Shown one piece after another: positions 41,924 to 51,362 of a DNA stretch of 64,000 bases. Both the position numbers and the translations under genes were made by a program. Each line of letters begins with the position of its first letter. The stretch's first letter is position 1. The notes under the pieces were generated by a model. It worked only from the letters and a program-made list of their open reading frames with translations. It was not told the DNA's origin and did no database searches. This DNA is from Enterobacteriaceae bacterium UBA7338 (GTDB taxonomy: Bacteria; Pseudomonadota; Gammaproteobacteria; Enterobacterales; Enterobacteriaceae), in assembly GCA_002480085.1 (NCBI GenBank), contig DKPJ01000008.1, positions 1 through 64,000 on the forward strand. Reading direction: 5' to 3'.

Positions 41924-43534
41924 TTACGCCTGTGACCGTTCGGCCAGCCGCAGGCGCAGCTCTCTCTTATCGACCTTGCCGACCGGCGTCAGCGGCAGCG
42001 CATCCACGCACTCCACGCGATCGGGCAGTTTAAATTCTGCGACGCCCTGCTCACGCAGGAAGCGACGGATCTCCACGGCGCGCACAGGCTGGGAGACCAC
42101 CAGGTACGCACAGCTCTTCTCGCCGAGCAGGCTATCCTCCATGCTCACCAGTGCGGCATGGATAATCGCCGGGTGGCGCAGAAGCAGGTTCTCGACCTCT
42201 TCTGCAGCAATCTTCTCGCCCCCGCGGTTGATCTGATCCTTCTCGCGCCCCTGAACGGTGATGTAACCCTGCTCGTCGATGGCGATCAGATCCCCGGAGC
42301 AGTAAAAACCGTTCTCGTCGAAGGCGCTGGCGTTGTGCTGCGGGCTGTTGAAGTAGCCGCGGAAGGTATAAGGCCCGCGGGTCATCAGACGACCCACCTC
42401 ACCGCGCGGGAGCGGATTGCCGTCGGCGTCCGCCACCCACACCTCGTCATCCGGGCACATCGGGCAGCCCTGGGTGTTGTTGATGCGCTCAATACTGTCA
42501 TCGAGGCGGGTATAGTTCACCAGCCCCTCCGCCATGCCGAACACCTGCTGGAGCTGGCAGCCTATCTCGGCCGGAATGCGTGCGGCGAGGGTCGCGGAGA
42601 GCCGCGCCCCGCCTACCTGCAGCAGCGTGAGAGAAGCCAGCTGGGCGTTGCTGCCCCACTCGTGAATGGCCTGTAGCCAGAGGCTAACGGCGGGCGGCAC
42701 CAGCGCGGTGACGTTGATCCGGTGCTTCTCAATCAGCGGGAAGCAGAGGGTGGCGCTGGGATCGGCGGCCAGCACCACGCAGCCCTCGGCCAGAAAAACG
42801 CCGAGCGCGCCGGGGGAGCTCAGCGGATAGTTATGCGCCGCCGGCAGGGCGCAGAGGTAGCGAGTCTGATTATCGAAATGGCAGATCTCATTGCTGCGGC
42901 GGATGCTGTAGTAGTAGTCGTTATGCGTGCGCGGGATCAGCTTCGGCGTGCCGGTGCTGCCGCCGGAGAGCTGGAAGAACGCCACCTCATCGGCAGGCGT
43001 CGGCGCGTTGACGGCATGCTCCGCCGGACGGTCGATAGCGGCCTCGAGAGCACGCTCGCCTGCTTCGTTACGCAGCAGCACGACCTGCACAGAGCCGTGC
43101 TCTTCGACGAAACCAGTAAGAAACTGGTCATCATTAAACAGGGGGTGATCGCGGTCGGCCACCAGCAGCGCCGGTTTGATCTGGGCCGCGTAGGCGTTCA
43201 GCTCGCTGCGCTGGTGGCTGAAGAGCGCGTTCACCGGCGCAACGCCGATTTTCAGCAGCGCAAAGAGGGTGATGTAGAACTCAGCCACGTTGCCGAGCTG
43301 CACCAGTGCGGTTTCCCCGGCGCGAAGGCCTTTCGCCTGCAACGAGGCGGCCAGGTTATCCGCCGCCTGATTCAGCTGGCGGTAGCTAAACTCGCGATCG
43401 CCATCAATGACCGCCAGCGCATCGCTCTGGGCGTGGCGGGTCAAAATATCGCTCAGGGGCAGATCCTGCCAGTAGCCTTTCTCACGGTAGCGCCGGGCAA
43501 ATTCATCGGGCCAGCGGGTAAAGGGAATTGTCAT
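41924..43534 (-). CDS. entE: 2,3-dihydroxybenzoate-AMP ligase EntE
   Basis: Stand-alone adenylation enzyme of 536 residues (family A-domain) that activates 2,3-dihydroxybenzoate and loads EntB. The phosphate-binding loop is SGGSTGTPKLIPRTHND; the later YCSGDLIAIDEQGY, GREKDQINRGGEKI and a C-terminal lysine (PVGKVDKREL) are the usual core motifs. Nine bases downstream of entC. Confidence 0.97.
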   Translation of the reverse strand: MTIPFTRWPDEFARRYREKGYWQDLPLSDILTRHAQSDALAVIDGDREFSYRQLNQAADNLAASLQAKGLRAGETALVQLGNVAEFYITLFALLKIGVAPVNALFSHQRSELNAYAAQIKPALLVADRDHPLFNDDQFLTGFVEEHGSVQVVLLRNEAGERALEAAIDRPAEHAVNAPTPADEVAFFQLSGGSTGTPKLIPRTHNDYYYSIRRSNEICHFDNQTRYLCALPAAHNYPLSSPGALGVFLAEGCVVLAADPSATLCFPLIEKHRINVTALVPPAVSLWLQAIHEWGSNAQLASLTLLQVGGARLSATLAARIPAEIGCQLQQVFGMAEGLVNYTRLDDSIERINNTQGCPMCPDDEVWVADADGNPLPRGEVGRLMTRGPYTFRGYFNSPQHNASAFDENGFYCSGDLIAIDEQGYITVQGREKDQINRGGEKIAAEEVENLLLRHPAIIHAALVSMEDSLLGEKSCAYLVVSQPVRAVEIRRFLREQGVAEFKLPDRVECVDALPLTPVGKVDKRELRLRLAERSQA

Positions 43535-43543
43535 GATTGCTCC

Positions 43544-44719
43544 TTAATGCAAACCAAAAACGTTGAGCATGGTGGTGAGTTTTACCCCGGTCTCGCGCCA
43601 TTCGGCTTCCGGCGAGGAGGCCGGGACGATCCCAGCCCCGGCAAACAGGCGGACCTGATTTTCGCTCAGGCGGGCACAGCGGATAGTGACCACCCACTCG
43701 CCGTTGCCGTCGGCGTCGCACCAGCCGACGATGCCGCCGAATAGGTCGCGGTTAAACGGCTCCAGCCCGGCAATCAGCTCTTTTGCTACCTGATGCGGGA
43801 AGCCGCTCAACGCCGGGGTCGGATGCAGCAGACAGGCCAGCGTCAGGGCGTTCTCCTCCGCCTGCGCCACGCCCTCGATAGGGGTCGCCAGATGCCAGAG
43901 CGTCGGGGTATTCACCAGCTGCGGCGAGTCCGGCAGCGTCAGCTCACGGCTGCGGGGAGCCAGCACGGTTTTCATCGCCTGGGTCACCAGCTCATGCTCG
44001 TGACGATCCTTTTCAGAGGCCAGCAGCTTGTTGCCCGCCTCGCGGTCCAGCATGTCATCCGGCTGGCGGCGAGCCGAGCCAGCCAGCGGCAGCGAGCTAA
44101 AGTGCGATGCCTCTTTGCGCAGCAGCAGCTCCGGGCTGGCACCCAGCAGCACGCCGCCGTCGGGCAGCGGCACGTGGAAGTTAAAGCTGGCCGGGTTCTG
44201 GGCAATCAGCCGCTCCAGCAGCGCTCCGCCGTCAATACGCTTGTCGGTGGTGATATCGATCAGACGCGAAAGCACCACCTTATCCACCTGCGGGGTGGCT
44301 GTCAGGGCCGCGGCGCGGGCTACCATATCGGTAAAGACCGGGTGCTCGGGAATGGCCTTGCGGGTTACCACGTTGAGGGCGTCGCCCCCTTGGAAGTAGC
44401 GCGCGGAGTGCTGCTTCGCCGGACGGGAGAAGCTCTCCCAGCTGCGGGGGATAAACAGCGCGGAGGGCTGGGTGGTATCAAACGGAATGGCACCCACCAC
44501 AATCGGCTTCGCGATCCCCTGTTTTTTGGCCTCGCTGAACGCCTGGGCCAACTTCTGCTGGAACGCGCCGTTGAGGTCGTCCCCGCCGTTAGCCGGTTCG
44601 CTGATGCGCATAAAGCAACCCGATGTACTGAAGCTGCGATACGGCGACATAAAGAAAAATTGGTCTGATGCCAGCGTGTTCACGGTAAGCTGAGTCTCCT
44701 CGGCCAGTGACGAATCCAT
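43544..44719 (-). CDS. entC: Isochorismate synthase EntC
   Basis: Chorismate-utilising enzyme of 391 residues, as in E. coli, converting chorismate to isochorismate with Mg2+. Family blocks: QVDKVVLSRLID (general base Lys near 147), HLATPIEG, LHPTPALSGFPHQ, and IRCARL with FAGAGIVPASSPEAEWRET. First gene of entCEBAH, behind a Fur-box promoter shared with fepB. Confidence 0.97.
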   Translation of the reverse strand: MDSSLAEETQLTVNTLASDQFFFMSPYRSFSTSGCFMRISEPANGGDDLNGAFQQKLAQAFSEAKKQGIAKPIVVGAIPFDTTQPSALFIPRSWESFSRPAKQHSARYFQGGDALNVVTRKAIPEHPVFTDMVARAAALTATPQVDKVVLSRLIDITTDKRIDGGALLERLIAQNPASFNFHVPLPDGGVLLGASPELLLRKEASHFSSLPLAGSARRQPDDMLDREAGNKLLASEKDRHEHELVTQAMKTVLAPRSRELTLPDSPQLVNTPTLWHLATPIEGVAQAEENALTLACLLHPTPALSGFPHQVAKELIAGLEPFNRDLFGGIVGWCDADGNGEWVVTIRCARLSENQVRLFAGAGIVPASSPEAEWRETGVKLTTMLNVFGLH

Positions 44720-44747
44720 ATCCTTCTCCGAAAACGATAAAAGTAGT

Positions 44748-44766
44748 AAGAATTATTATCATTTAT
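44748..44766. promoter_or_regulatory. Fur-type box near entC
   Basis: AAGAATTATTATCATTTAT; its reverse complement matches 13 of 19 positions of GATAATGATAATCATTATC. About 30 bases upstream of entC. Confidence 0.65.
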
Positions 44767-44862
44767 ATTTTGGTCGGTAAGCTAAGAGTTATCCCGAGCG
44801 ATGTCAACCTCAGAGGGCGCTGTTTTGTGCGGCTAAAAACTTGCATCCGGCGGCACAATGAT

Positions 44863-44881
44863 GAAAATGAGAAGCATTAGC
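44863..44881. promoter_or_regulatory. Fur box near fepB
   Basis: GAAAATGAGAAGCATTAGC matches 15 of 19 positions of the Fur consensus and lies just upstream of the fepB ribosome site. Confidence 0.75.
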
Positions 44882-44904
44882 CGCACAATAACAGGATGCA
44901 CGCC

Positions 44905-45864
44905 GTGAGACTCTCCCCATTTTCGCTTAGGTCCCTGCTAACGCTGGGCCTTTTAGTTTTAGGACTTTCTGTAGCCCAGGCCGCTGACTGGCCCCGCCAG
45001 ATCGCCGACAGCCGTGGCGTTCATACGCTGGATCATAAACCCCTGCGCATTGTCTCCACCAGCGTCACGCTCACCGGCTCGCTGCTGGCGATTGACGCTC
45101 CGGTGGTCGCCAGCGGGGCGACCGCGCCCAACAACCGCGTTGCCGACGAGAACGGCTTCCTGCGCCAGTGGGGCGAGATCGCTAAGGCCCGCAAGCTGAC
45201 CCGGCTCTATATTGGCGAGCCAAACGCCGAGGCGGTTGCCGCCCAGATGCCGGATCTGATCCTGATCAGCGCCACCGGAGGTGACTCCGCGCTGGCACTC
45301 TACGATCAGCTCTCGGCGATTGCCCCGACCCTGATCATCAACTACGACGATAAGAGCTGGCAGACGCTGCTCACCCAGCTCGGGGAGATCACCGGCCAGG
45401 AGCAGCAGGCCAAAGCCCGGATTAGCGATTTTAATCAGCAGCTGGCGAAGGTGAAGCAGCAGATGACCCTGACCCCGCAACCTGTGAGCGCCCTGGTCTA
45501 TAACCCGGCGGCGCACAGCGCCAATCTGTGGACCGCGGACTCGGCCCAGGGGCAGCTGCTCTCGCAGCTGGGCTTTACCCTCGCCACCCTGCCCGACGGG
45601 CTGCACGCCAGCCAGAGCCAGGGCAAGCGCCACGATATCGTCCAGCTCGGGGGCGAAAATCTGGCCGCCGGGCTGAACGGCGAGGCGCTGTTCCTCTTTG
45701 CGGGCAATGAGAAAGACGCCGAGGCCATCTACGCTAACCCGCTGCTGAGCCATCTGAGCGCGGTGCAGAACAAGCGCGTCTACGCTCTCGGCACCGAAAC
45801 CTTCCGCCTCGACTACTACAGCGCCACGCTGCTGCTCAAGCGCTTCGCCACGCTGTTCAGTTAA
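44905..45864 (+). CDS. fepB: Ferric enterobactin periplasmic binding protein FepB
   Basis: Class III (Fe-siderophore) binding protein of 319 residues (E. coli 318). Signal peptide MRLSPFSLRSLLTLGLLVLGLSVAQA then ADWPRQIADSRG. Delivers ferric enterobactin to FepDG. GTG 44905 is preferred: AGGA is eight bases upstream and the opening then matches E. coli MRLAP. The ATG at 44896 overlaps that ribosome site. It converges with entS with a four-base overlap of stop codons. Confidence 0.95.
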   Translation: MRLSPFSLRSLLTLGLLVLGLSVAQAADWPRQIADSRGVHTLDHKPLRIVSTSVTLTGSLLAIDAPVVASGATAPNNRVADENGFLRQWGEIAKARKLTRLYIGEPNAEAVAAQMPDLILISATGGDSALALYDQLSAIAPTLIINYDDKSWQTLLTQLGEITGQEQQAKARISDFNQQLAKVKQQMTLTPQPVSALVYNPAAHSANLWTADSAQGQLLSQLGFTLATLPDGLHASQSQGKRHDIVQLGGENLAAGLNGEALFLFAGNEKDAEAIYANPLLSHLSAVQNKRVYALGTETFRLDYYSATLLLKRFATLFS

Positions 45865-47099
45865 GCGTCAACGGGTGGGCTTTGGCGAAAACGCCGCAGC
45901 TCACCCAGCACCAGAATCAGTACCGCCCCCGTCATTGCCAGCACCGCTCCGCCGACGCTGGCCGAGGCGGCGGGCGTCATCGCCACGCTCATCCCGCCCA
46001 GCAGCGCCGCACCTATCGCATCCCCGGTAACGTTCTGCGCCGTCCACAGGCCATTGATCCTGCCCAGCATCGCCTCCGGCGTCTGGGTCTGGAGCAGGGT
46101 GTACTGGAGCAGCGAGCTGATGGCGCTCAGCCAGCCGGCCAGGGCGAGGAACAGCACCCCCAGCGGCCAGACCGGCATCAGGCTAAACAGGGCGATGGCG
46201 ACAAAGGCCCCGAGGGTAGAGAAGAGGATAATCGCGCCGGGGCGAGGACGCTGGACCAGGTTGCCGCTGGTGAGCGCCCCCAGCGCGGCACCGAGCGGCA
46301 GGGCCGCGTAGAGGATGCCGATCCCGGCTGCTGACATCTGCCAGTGCAGCGCCAGTGCCGGATAGAGCACGCGCACGGCGCTGGCCATCGTCAGCAGACC
46401 GCCCAGCAGGGCGATGCCGCCGATCAGCGGGCTGCGCAGCAGGAAGCGAAACGCCGCCAGCAGCGATTTTAGGGGATGCTCACGCGGCTGGGGCGGCGGT
46501 GGCAGCTGGGGCAGACGCAGCAGGGTCAGGGTGGTAATAAAGGTCCCCGCTGCCGCCAGGGCGTAGTTCCACACTACGCCCCCGGAGGCAAGCAGCAGGC
46601 CGCCAAGCATCGGCGAGATAACCGATCCGAGGCGCACGGTAAGCATCGTGATGGCACCCGCCTGCATCAGGTTCTCCCGCCCCACCAGCGCCGGGGTGGC
46701 GGCCAGCAGCGCCGTCACCCCCAGCGCGCCGAAAAAGCCGTCCCACAGGCCGAGCAGATAGATCGCCAGCAGGGAGGGTTCAGGCAGCATGGCGTTAAGG
46801 CAGAGACCAATAAAGCCGATACCGCAGGTGCCGCGCGCCAGCAGGATCAGGCGCTTGCGCTCGTAGCGGTCTGCCAGCACGCCGCCGACCATCAGGCCAA
46901 CAAACATCGCTCCGCCGGTGAGGGTTACCGCCAGCCCCACCAGCCAGCTGGAGTGGGTCATGGCCTGGATCTGCACCGGCACGGCGACGCCGAGCAGGCC
47001 CAGCGACACAATCGAGATAAAACGGGCAATAAAAACAGCGCGAAACGCGGGATGGGTTCTCAACAGGCTGACGTTGATCAGCCAGGATTGTCGGGTCAT
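45861..47099 (-). CDS. entS: Enterobactin exporter EntS (MFS)
   Basis: Twelve-span MFS protein of 412 residues (E. coli 416) that exports enterobactin across the inner membrane. The conserved loop 2-3 motif GGVLADRYERKRLILLARG is clear. Start ATG 47099 (MTRQSWLINVSLLRTHPAFRAVF), as in E. coli; the frame is open further upstream but without similarity. Divergent from fepD across a strong Fur operator. Confidence 0.95.
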   Translation of the reverse strand: MTRQSWLINVSLLRTHPAFRAVFIARFISIVSLGLLGVAVPVQIQAMTHSSWLVGLAVTLTGGAMFVGLMVGGVLADRYERKRLILLARGTCGIGFIGLCLNAMLPEPSLLAIYLLGLWDGFFGALGVTALLAATPALVGRENLMQAGAITMLTVRLGSVISPMLGGLLLASGGVVWNYALAAAGTFITTLTLLRLPQLPPPPQPREHPLKSLLAAFRFLLRSPLIGGIALLGGLLTMASAVRVLYPALALHWQMSAAGIGILYAALPLGAALGALTSGNLVQRPRPGAIILFSTLGAFVAIALFSLMPVWPLGVLFLALAGWLSAISSLLQYTLLQTQTPEAMLGRINGLWTAQNVTGDAIGAALLGGMSVAMTPAASASVGGAVLAMTGAVLILVLGELRRFRQSPPVDA

Positions 47100-47168
47100 T
47101 ACAGTGCCTTGTGCGAACTTTTGATACCAGTTTTCAGGCCGCACATGCTAACATACCGCAATAAGATC

Positions 47169-47193
47169 GATAACGATAATTACTATCATTATC
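47169..47193. promoter_or_regulatory. Two overlapping Fur boxes between entS and fepD
   Basis: GATAACGATAATTACTATC (47169-47187) and GATAATTACTATCATTATC (47175-47193) each match 16 of 19 consensus positions and are shifted by six bases, the geometry for two Fur dimers on opposite faces. The strongest Fur site of the window. Confidence 0.9.
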
Positions 47194-47210
47194 ACGTCAG
47201 GGACGTTGTT

Positions 47211-48218
47211 ATGTCGCTTTCCGTTAATCCGGCGCGCCCGTGGGCCGTGGGCGGATTATTGCTACTGCTGCTGGTGGCTGGCGTGCTCAGCCTGCTGATC
47301 GGGGCCAAGCCGCTGCCCCTCTCCGTTGTAATGGATGCCCTCTCCGGCACCTGCCAAAGCGCCGACTGCACGATCGTGCTTGATGCCCGCCTGCCGCGGA
47401 CGCTGGCCGGGCTGCTGGTGGGCGGTGCGCTGGGCCTCGCGGGGGCGCTGATGCAGACCCTGACCCGCAACCCCCTCGCCGATCCCGGCCTGCTCGGCGT
47501 TAACGCCGGGGCAAGCTTTGCCATTGTTATCGGCGCGGCGCTGCTGGGCATCTCCTCCCCCACCGAACAGCTGGGGCTGGCCTTCTGCGGCGCGCTGGCG
47601 GCCTCGCTGGTGGTGGCCTTTACCGGCAGCGCGGGCGGCGGGCAGCTGAGTCCGGTGCGCCTCACCCTGGCAGGCGTTGCGCTGGCGGCGGTGCTGGAGG
47701 GTCTCTCCAGCGGGATCTCCCTGCTTAACCCGGACGTCTATGACCAGCTGCGCTTCTGGCAGGCTGGCTCTCTCGACGTGCGTAGCCTACAGACGCTACG
47801 TATCGTGCTGATCCCAGTGCTAATAGCAGGGGCGATTGCACTCCTGCTGAGCCGGGCGCTGAACAGCCTGAGCCTCGGCAGCGACACCGCCACCGCCCTC
47901 GGCAGCAGAGTCGCCCGCACCCAGCTGCTGGGCCTGCTGGCTATCACCGTTCTGTGCGCCAGCGCGACTGCCGTCTCGGGTCCCATCGCCTTTATTGGCC
48001 TGATGATGCCGCATATGGCGCGCTGGCTGGTGGGGACCGATCACCGCTGGTCCCTGCCGGTGACCCTTCTCGCCACCCCTGCCCTGCTGCTGTTTGCCGA
48101 TATTATTGGCAGGCTGATCGTGCCGGGCGAGCTGCGGGTATCGGTAGTCAGCGCCTTTATCGGCGCGCCGGTACTCATCTTTCTGGTGCGTCGCCACCGT
48201 CGGGGAGGTGCAATGTGA
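47211..48218 (+). CDS. fepD: Ferric enterobactin ABC permease FepD
   Basis: FecCD-family permease of 335 residues (E. coli 334) with about nine to ten spans. Family blocks include ARLPRTLAGLLVGGALGLAGALMQTLTRNPLADPGLLG and AVSGPIAFIGLMMPHMAR. Start ATG 47211; the frame remains open far upstream through entS, but that is antisense. GTGA overlap with fepG. Confidence 0.95.
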   Translation: MSLSVNPARPWAVGGLLLLLLVAGVLSLLIGAKPLPLSVVMDALSGTCQSADCTIVLDARLPRTLAGLLVGGALGLAGALMQTLTRNPLADPGLLGVNAGASFAIVIGAALLGISSPTEQLGLAFCGALAASLVVAFTGSAGGGQLSPVRLTLAGVALAAVLEGLSSGISLLNPDVYDQLRFWQAGSLDVRSLQTLRIVLIPVLIAGAIALLLSRALNSLSLGSDTATALGSRVARTQLLGLLAITVLCASATAVSGPIAFIGLMMPHMARWLVGTDHRWSLPVTLLATPALLLFADIIGRLIVPGELRVSVVSAFIGAPVLIFLVRRHRRGGAM

Positions 48219-49207
48219 TCGCCCCCTCCCGTCGTCTTATCTTTAGCGTCTGCCTGCTGGCCTGCATCAGCATGATGGTCGCCCTGTGGAGCCTGTGCAG
48301 CGGCACGGTGCCCCTTTCTCCCGGCCAGGTGCTGGCCGCCTTCACCGGCGATGCGCCGCGCGGCGTTGCCCTGGTGGTCAACGAGTGGCGTCTGCCCCGG
48401 GTGCTGATGGCGATCCTTATCGGCGGTGCGCTGGGGGTCAGCGGGGCGATCTTTCAGTCGCTGATGCGTAACCCGCTGGGTAGCCCGGACGTGATGGGCT
48501 TTAATACCGGAGCCTGGAGCGGCGTGCTGGTGGCGATGGTGCTGTATGGCCAGGATCTCACCGCTATCGCCTTTGCGGCGATGGCCGGGGGGATCCTCAC
48601 CTCGCTGGTGGTGTGGGCGCTGGCCTGGCGCAACGGCATTGAGACCTTTCGCCTGATCATTATCGGTATCGGCGTTCGGGCGATGCTGATCGCCTTCAAT
48701 ACCTGGCTGCTGATTAAAGCCTCGCTGGAGACTGCGCTCACCGCCGGACTGTGGAACGCTGGCTCGCTCAACGGCCTGACCTGGGCTAAAACCTGGCCCT
48801 CGGCGCCGATCCTGCTGCTGATGTTTGTCTGCGCCGCGCTGCTGGTGCGGCGGATGCGGCTGCTGGAGATGGGCGATGACAGCGCCTGCGCGTTGGGGGT
48901 GAGCGTGGAGCGCTCGCGGCTGATGCTGATGCTGGTGGCCGTGGTGCTGACCGCGGCGGCGACCGCCCTCGCCGGGCCAATCTCCTTTGTGGCGCTGGTT
49001 GCGCCGCACATCGCCCGACGCATCAGCGGCACGGCGCGCTGGGGCCTGGCCCAGGCGGCGCTCTGCGGCGCGCTGCTGCTGCTGGCCGCCGATCTCTGCG
49101 CCCAGCAGCTCTTTATTCCCTATCAGCTTCCGGTCGGCGTGGTCACCGTAAGCCTGGGCGGCATCTATCTTATTGTCCTGTTAATCAAGGAGTCCCGCAA
49201 AAGATGA
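48215..49207 (+). CDS. fepG: Ferric enterobactin ABC permease FepG
   Basis: Second FecCD-family permease, 330 residues as in E. coli; pairs with FepD. Blocks: WRLPRVLMAILIGGALGVSGAIFQSLMRNPLGSPDVMGF and LAGPISFVALVAPHIARR. GTG start 48215 overlaps the fepD stop (GTGA), with GGAGG six bases upstream. Overlaps fepC by ATGA. Confidence 0.95.
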   Translation: MIAPSRRLIFSVCLLACISMMVALWSLCSGTVPLSPGQVLAAFTGDAPRGVALVVNEWRLPRVLMAILIGGALGVSGAIFQSLMRNPLGSPDVMGFNTGAWSGVLVAMVLYGQDLTAIAFAAMAGGILTSLVVWALAWRNGIETFRLIIIGIGVRAMLIAFNTWLLIKASLETALTAGLWNAGSLNGLTWAKTWPSAPILLLMFVCAALLVRRMRLLEMGDDSACALGVSVERSRLMLMLVAVVLTAAATALAGPISFVALVAPHIARRISGTARWGLAQAALCGALLLLAADLCAQQLFIPYQLPVGVVTVSLGGIYLIVLLIKESRKR

Positions 49208-49998
49208 TCGATTCAACAGCCCGTCTGCGCGGCGACCGGTTAACGCTCGGCTACGGCAAGAAGGTGGTGGCGGACAATCTCTCCGTCGCCATTCCCGACG
49301 GCCACTTTACCGCCATTATTGGTCCCAACGGCTGCGGCAAATCGACCCTGCTGCGCACCCTGAGCCGCCTGATGACGCCCGCCCAGGGGCATGTCTATCT
49401 TGATGGCGAGCAGATCCAGCGTTTCAACAGCAAAGAGGTGGCGCGGCGCATCGGCCTGCTGGCGCAGAATGCCACCACGCCGGGAGATATTACGGTGCAG
49501 GAGCTGGTCTCCCGGGGTCGCTATCCGCACCAGCCGCTGTTTACCCGCTGGCGCCAGGAGGACGATCGCGCCGTGCAGCGGGCGATGGAGGCCACCGGCG
49601 TGGCGGATCTCGCCTTGCAGAGCGTGGATACGCTCTCCGGCGGCCAGCGTCAGCGGGCATGGATAGCGATGGTGCTGGCGCAGGAGACGGCGATTATGCT
49701 GCTGGATGAGCCGACCACCTGGCTCGATATCAGCTATCAGATTGACGTTCTGGAGCTGCTTAGCGAACTGAACCGCGAGCAAGGCTATACCCTGGCGGCG
49801 GTGCTGCATGACCTGAACCAGGCCTGCCGCTATGCGACCCATCTGATTGCCCTGCGGGACGGGAAGATTGTGGCCCAGGGCGCGCCGAAAGAGATTGTGA
49901 CGGCAGAGCTGATTGAAGCGGTTTACGGGTTGCGCTGCATGATTATCGACGATCCGGTGGCGCATACGCCGCTGGTAGTGCCGCTGGGCAGAACGTGA
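49204..49998 (+). CDS. fepC: Ferric enterobactin ABC ATPase FepC
   Basis: ATPase of 264 residues driving FepDG. Walker A GPNGCGKST (40-48), signature LSGGQRQ (144-150), Walker B IMLLDEP with Asp168-Glu169, and the switch His in AAVLHDLNQA. ATGA overlap with fepG shows tight coupling. Confidence 0.97.
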   Translation: MIDSTARLRGDRLTLGYGKKVVADNLSVAIPDGHFTAIIGPNGCGKSTLLRTLSRLMTPAQGHVYLDGEQIQRFNSKEVARRIGLLAQNATTPGDITVQELVSRGRYPHQPLFTRWRQEDDRAVQRAMEATGVADLALQSVDTLSGGQRQRAWIAMVLAQETAIMLLDEPTTWLDISYQIDVLELLSELNREQGYTLAAVLHDLNQACRYATHLIALRDGKIVAQGAPKEIVTAELIEAVYGLRCMIIDDPVAHTPLVVPLGRT

Positions 49999-50013
49999 CC
50001 AGTGGATTTTAAC

Positions 50014-50082
50014 GCCGGGTGGCGCTGACGCTGACCCGGCCTACCTAATCCGTAGCCCCGTGCAAGCGCAGCGCCGCCGGGC
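50014..50082. repeat. Two REP-like palindromes between fepC and fepE
   Basis: GCCGGGTGGCGC...ACCCGGCCTAC (50014-50044) and GTAGCCCCG...GCGCCGCCGGGC (50052-50082), between convergent genes. Confidence 0.7.
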
Positions 50083-50084
50083 AT

Positions 50085-51224
50085 TTATGCTGACTCCAGC
50101 ACCATATCCGGAGCAACCGGCGGTAACGTGCGCGCCAGCATCGCATTGCGCAGCAGAACAATCCCACAGGCAATAATGCCGCCGACTAATCCCATCAGAA
50201 CGGTGATAATCCCTTTACCCTGACCATCTTTTTTCATCGGCAGCGACGGGGAGAGCTGATATTTAAACGGTGAAAATTCAATGTTTTTCACATTCATCTT
50301 CTGCAGCTGCTCGACGTGATATTCACGGTTGCGCAGGTCGGCGTTGAGATCGGCAATATCCTTCAGCGATTTTTCAATCCGCAGCTTTTCCTGGATACCG
50401 TCCGCGCCCAGCGTAATAGAGAAGTCCGGATCGTCATTAACGACCTGGCCATTACTGTAAACCGGTTTTTTAATTCCCGCAGCGTTAGCGACCTCAAGCG
50501 AGTAATTAAGGCGCTGGATCTTAATATCGCGCTGGTTAGTCAGGCGAACGCGATCGAGATTGAGCTTCTCCTGCTCAAAGCGGGTTTTTAATGCCAGAGT
50601 GCTACGGATATTATCTGTGGTCTCGTTCACCACTTTTGCCGCGACATAATCGACATAGCCCTCCAGCACCTCTCTCGCATCGTCAGGCGTTGATGCTGAG
50701 AAGCTAAGCGTCCAGGAGGTAAAGGGCGCTTCAACGGGGCTTTTTGGCGAAGCGTTATCAATCAGCTTCATCTTTTCCGTCAGGCGGACAACCGCCCGCT
50801 GAAACTCCAGCGAATCGGCATTGAGATCGGGATACTGTGCTTTCACATAAGGCGAATTGCGGAAGTACTCTTCCTGCAGCGACTGGGAGCTAAAGTCCTT
50901 AATAAATTGACCAAAAATATCAACTGGCGTTACCGGCACCTCCACATCAAGTACCTGCAGCTCCATTAGCGTTTGCTGCAACGAGCGCCACTGCGTCTGC
51001 TCCGCAGGGGTGATAATCGCTTCGCTGGTCCATTTCTGTGGCAGAACAAAGGAGATGAGCAAGCCTATCACGGCAAATACCGCTGCTATGGCAACAATTT
51101 GTTTTTTTGCTGTCCATAACACATCAAGAAGCGTGAGGAGATCGATTTCGTTATTGTGATGAGGTCCGACAGGATAGTGACGTAGCTGCACCTCGTTATC
51201 CTGTTTAATATCTAACGTTGACAT
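50085..51224 (-). CDS. fepE: FepE, Wzz-family chain-length regulator
   Basis: Polysaccharide co-polymerase of 379 residues with the Wzz layout: N-terminal span (IVAIAAVFAVIGLLISFVLP, near 43-62), a long periplasmic helical part, and a C-terminal span (ITVLMGLVGGIIACGIVLL) near 336-354, preceded by a Pro-rich turn (QLSPSLPMK). In Salmonella FepE sets very long O-antigen; despite its name it is not required for enterobactin transport. It is the last gene after entF. Its coding DNA looks less G+C-rich than entF. Confidence 0.93.
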   Translation of the reverse strand: MSTLDIKQDNEVQLRHYPVGPHHNNEIDLLTLLDVLWTAKKQIVAIAAVFAVIGLLISFVLPQKWTSEAIITPAEQTQWRSLQQTLMELQVLDVEVPVTPVDIFGQFIKDFSSQSLQEEYFRNSPYVKAQYPDLNADSLEFQRAVVRLTEKMKLIDNASPKSPVEAPFTSWTLSFSASTPDDAREVLEGYVDYVAAKVVNETTDNIRSTLALKTRFEQEKLNLDRVRLTNQRDIKIQRLNYSLEVANAAGIKKPVYSNGQVVNDDPDFSITLGADGIQEKLRIEKSLKDIADLNADLRNREYHVEQLQKMNVKNIEFSPFKYQLSPSLPMKKDGQGKGIITVLMGLVGGIIACGIVLLRNAMLARTLPPVAPDMVLESA

Positions 51225-51328
51225 GTATAAACTCTATCCTGATTCACTACTAAAGCATTATTTACAACGGCCCCCCCTATAGTAATACTTTATGAGATTA
51301 ATCTGAACGAAGATTTAATTTTGTTAAT

Positions 51329-51354
51329 CATACCCACTATATATAGTGGGTATG
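51329..51354. terminator. 26-bp perfect palindrome after entF
   Basis: A perfect palindrome centred at 51341/51342 (each arm CATACCCACTATA read inwards). It lies nine bases beyond the entF stop on the minus strand, so it can act as terminator stem between entF and fepE, though there is no T-run. Confidence 0.5.
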
Positions 51355-51362
51355 GTTGTATA

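Noticed and set aside
46476..47210. Long in-frame extension upstream of fepD
   Set aside because: It is antisense to entS and runs through the Fur operator; FepD family length is met from ATG 47211, and its upstream part has no membrane-protein character.
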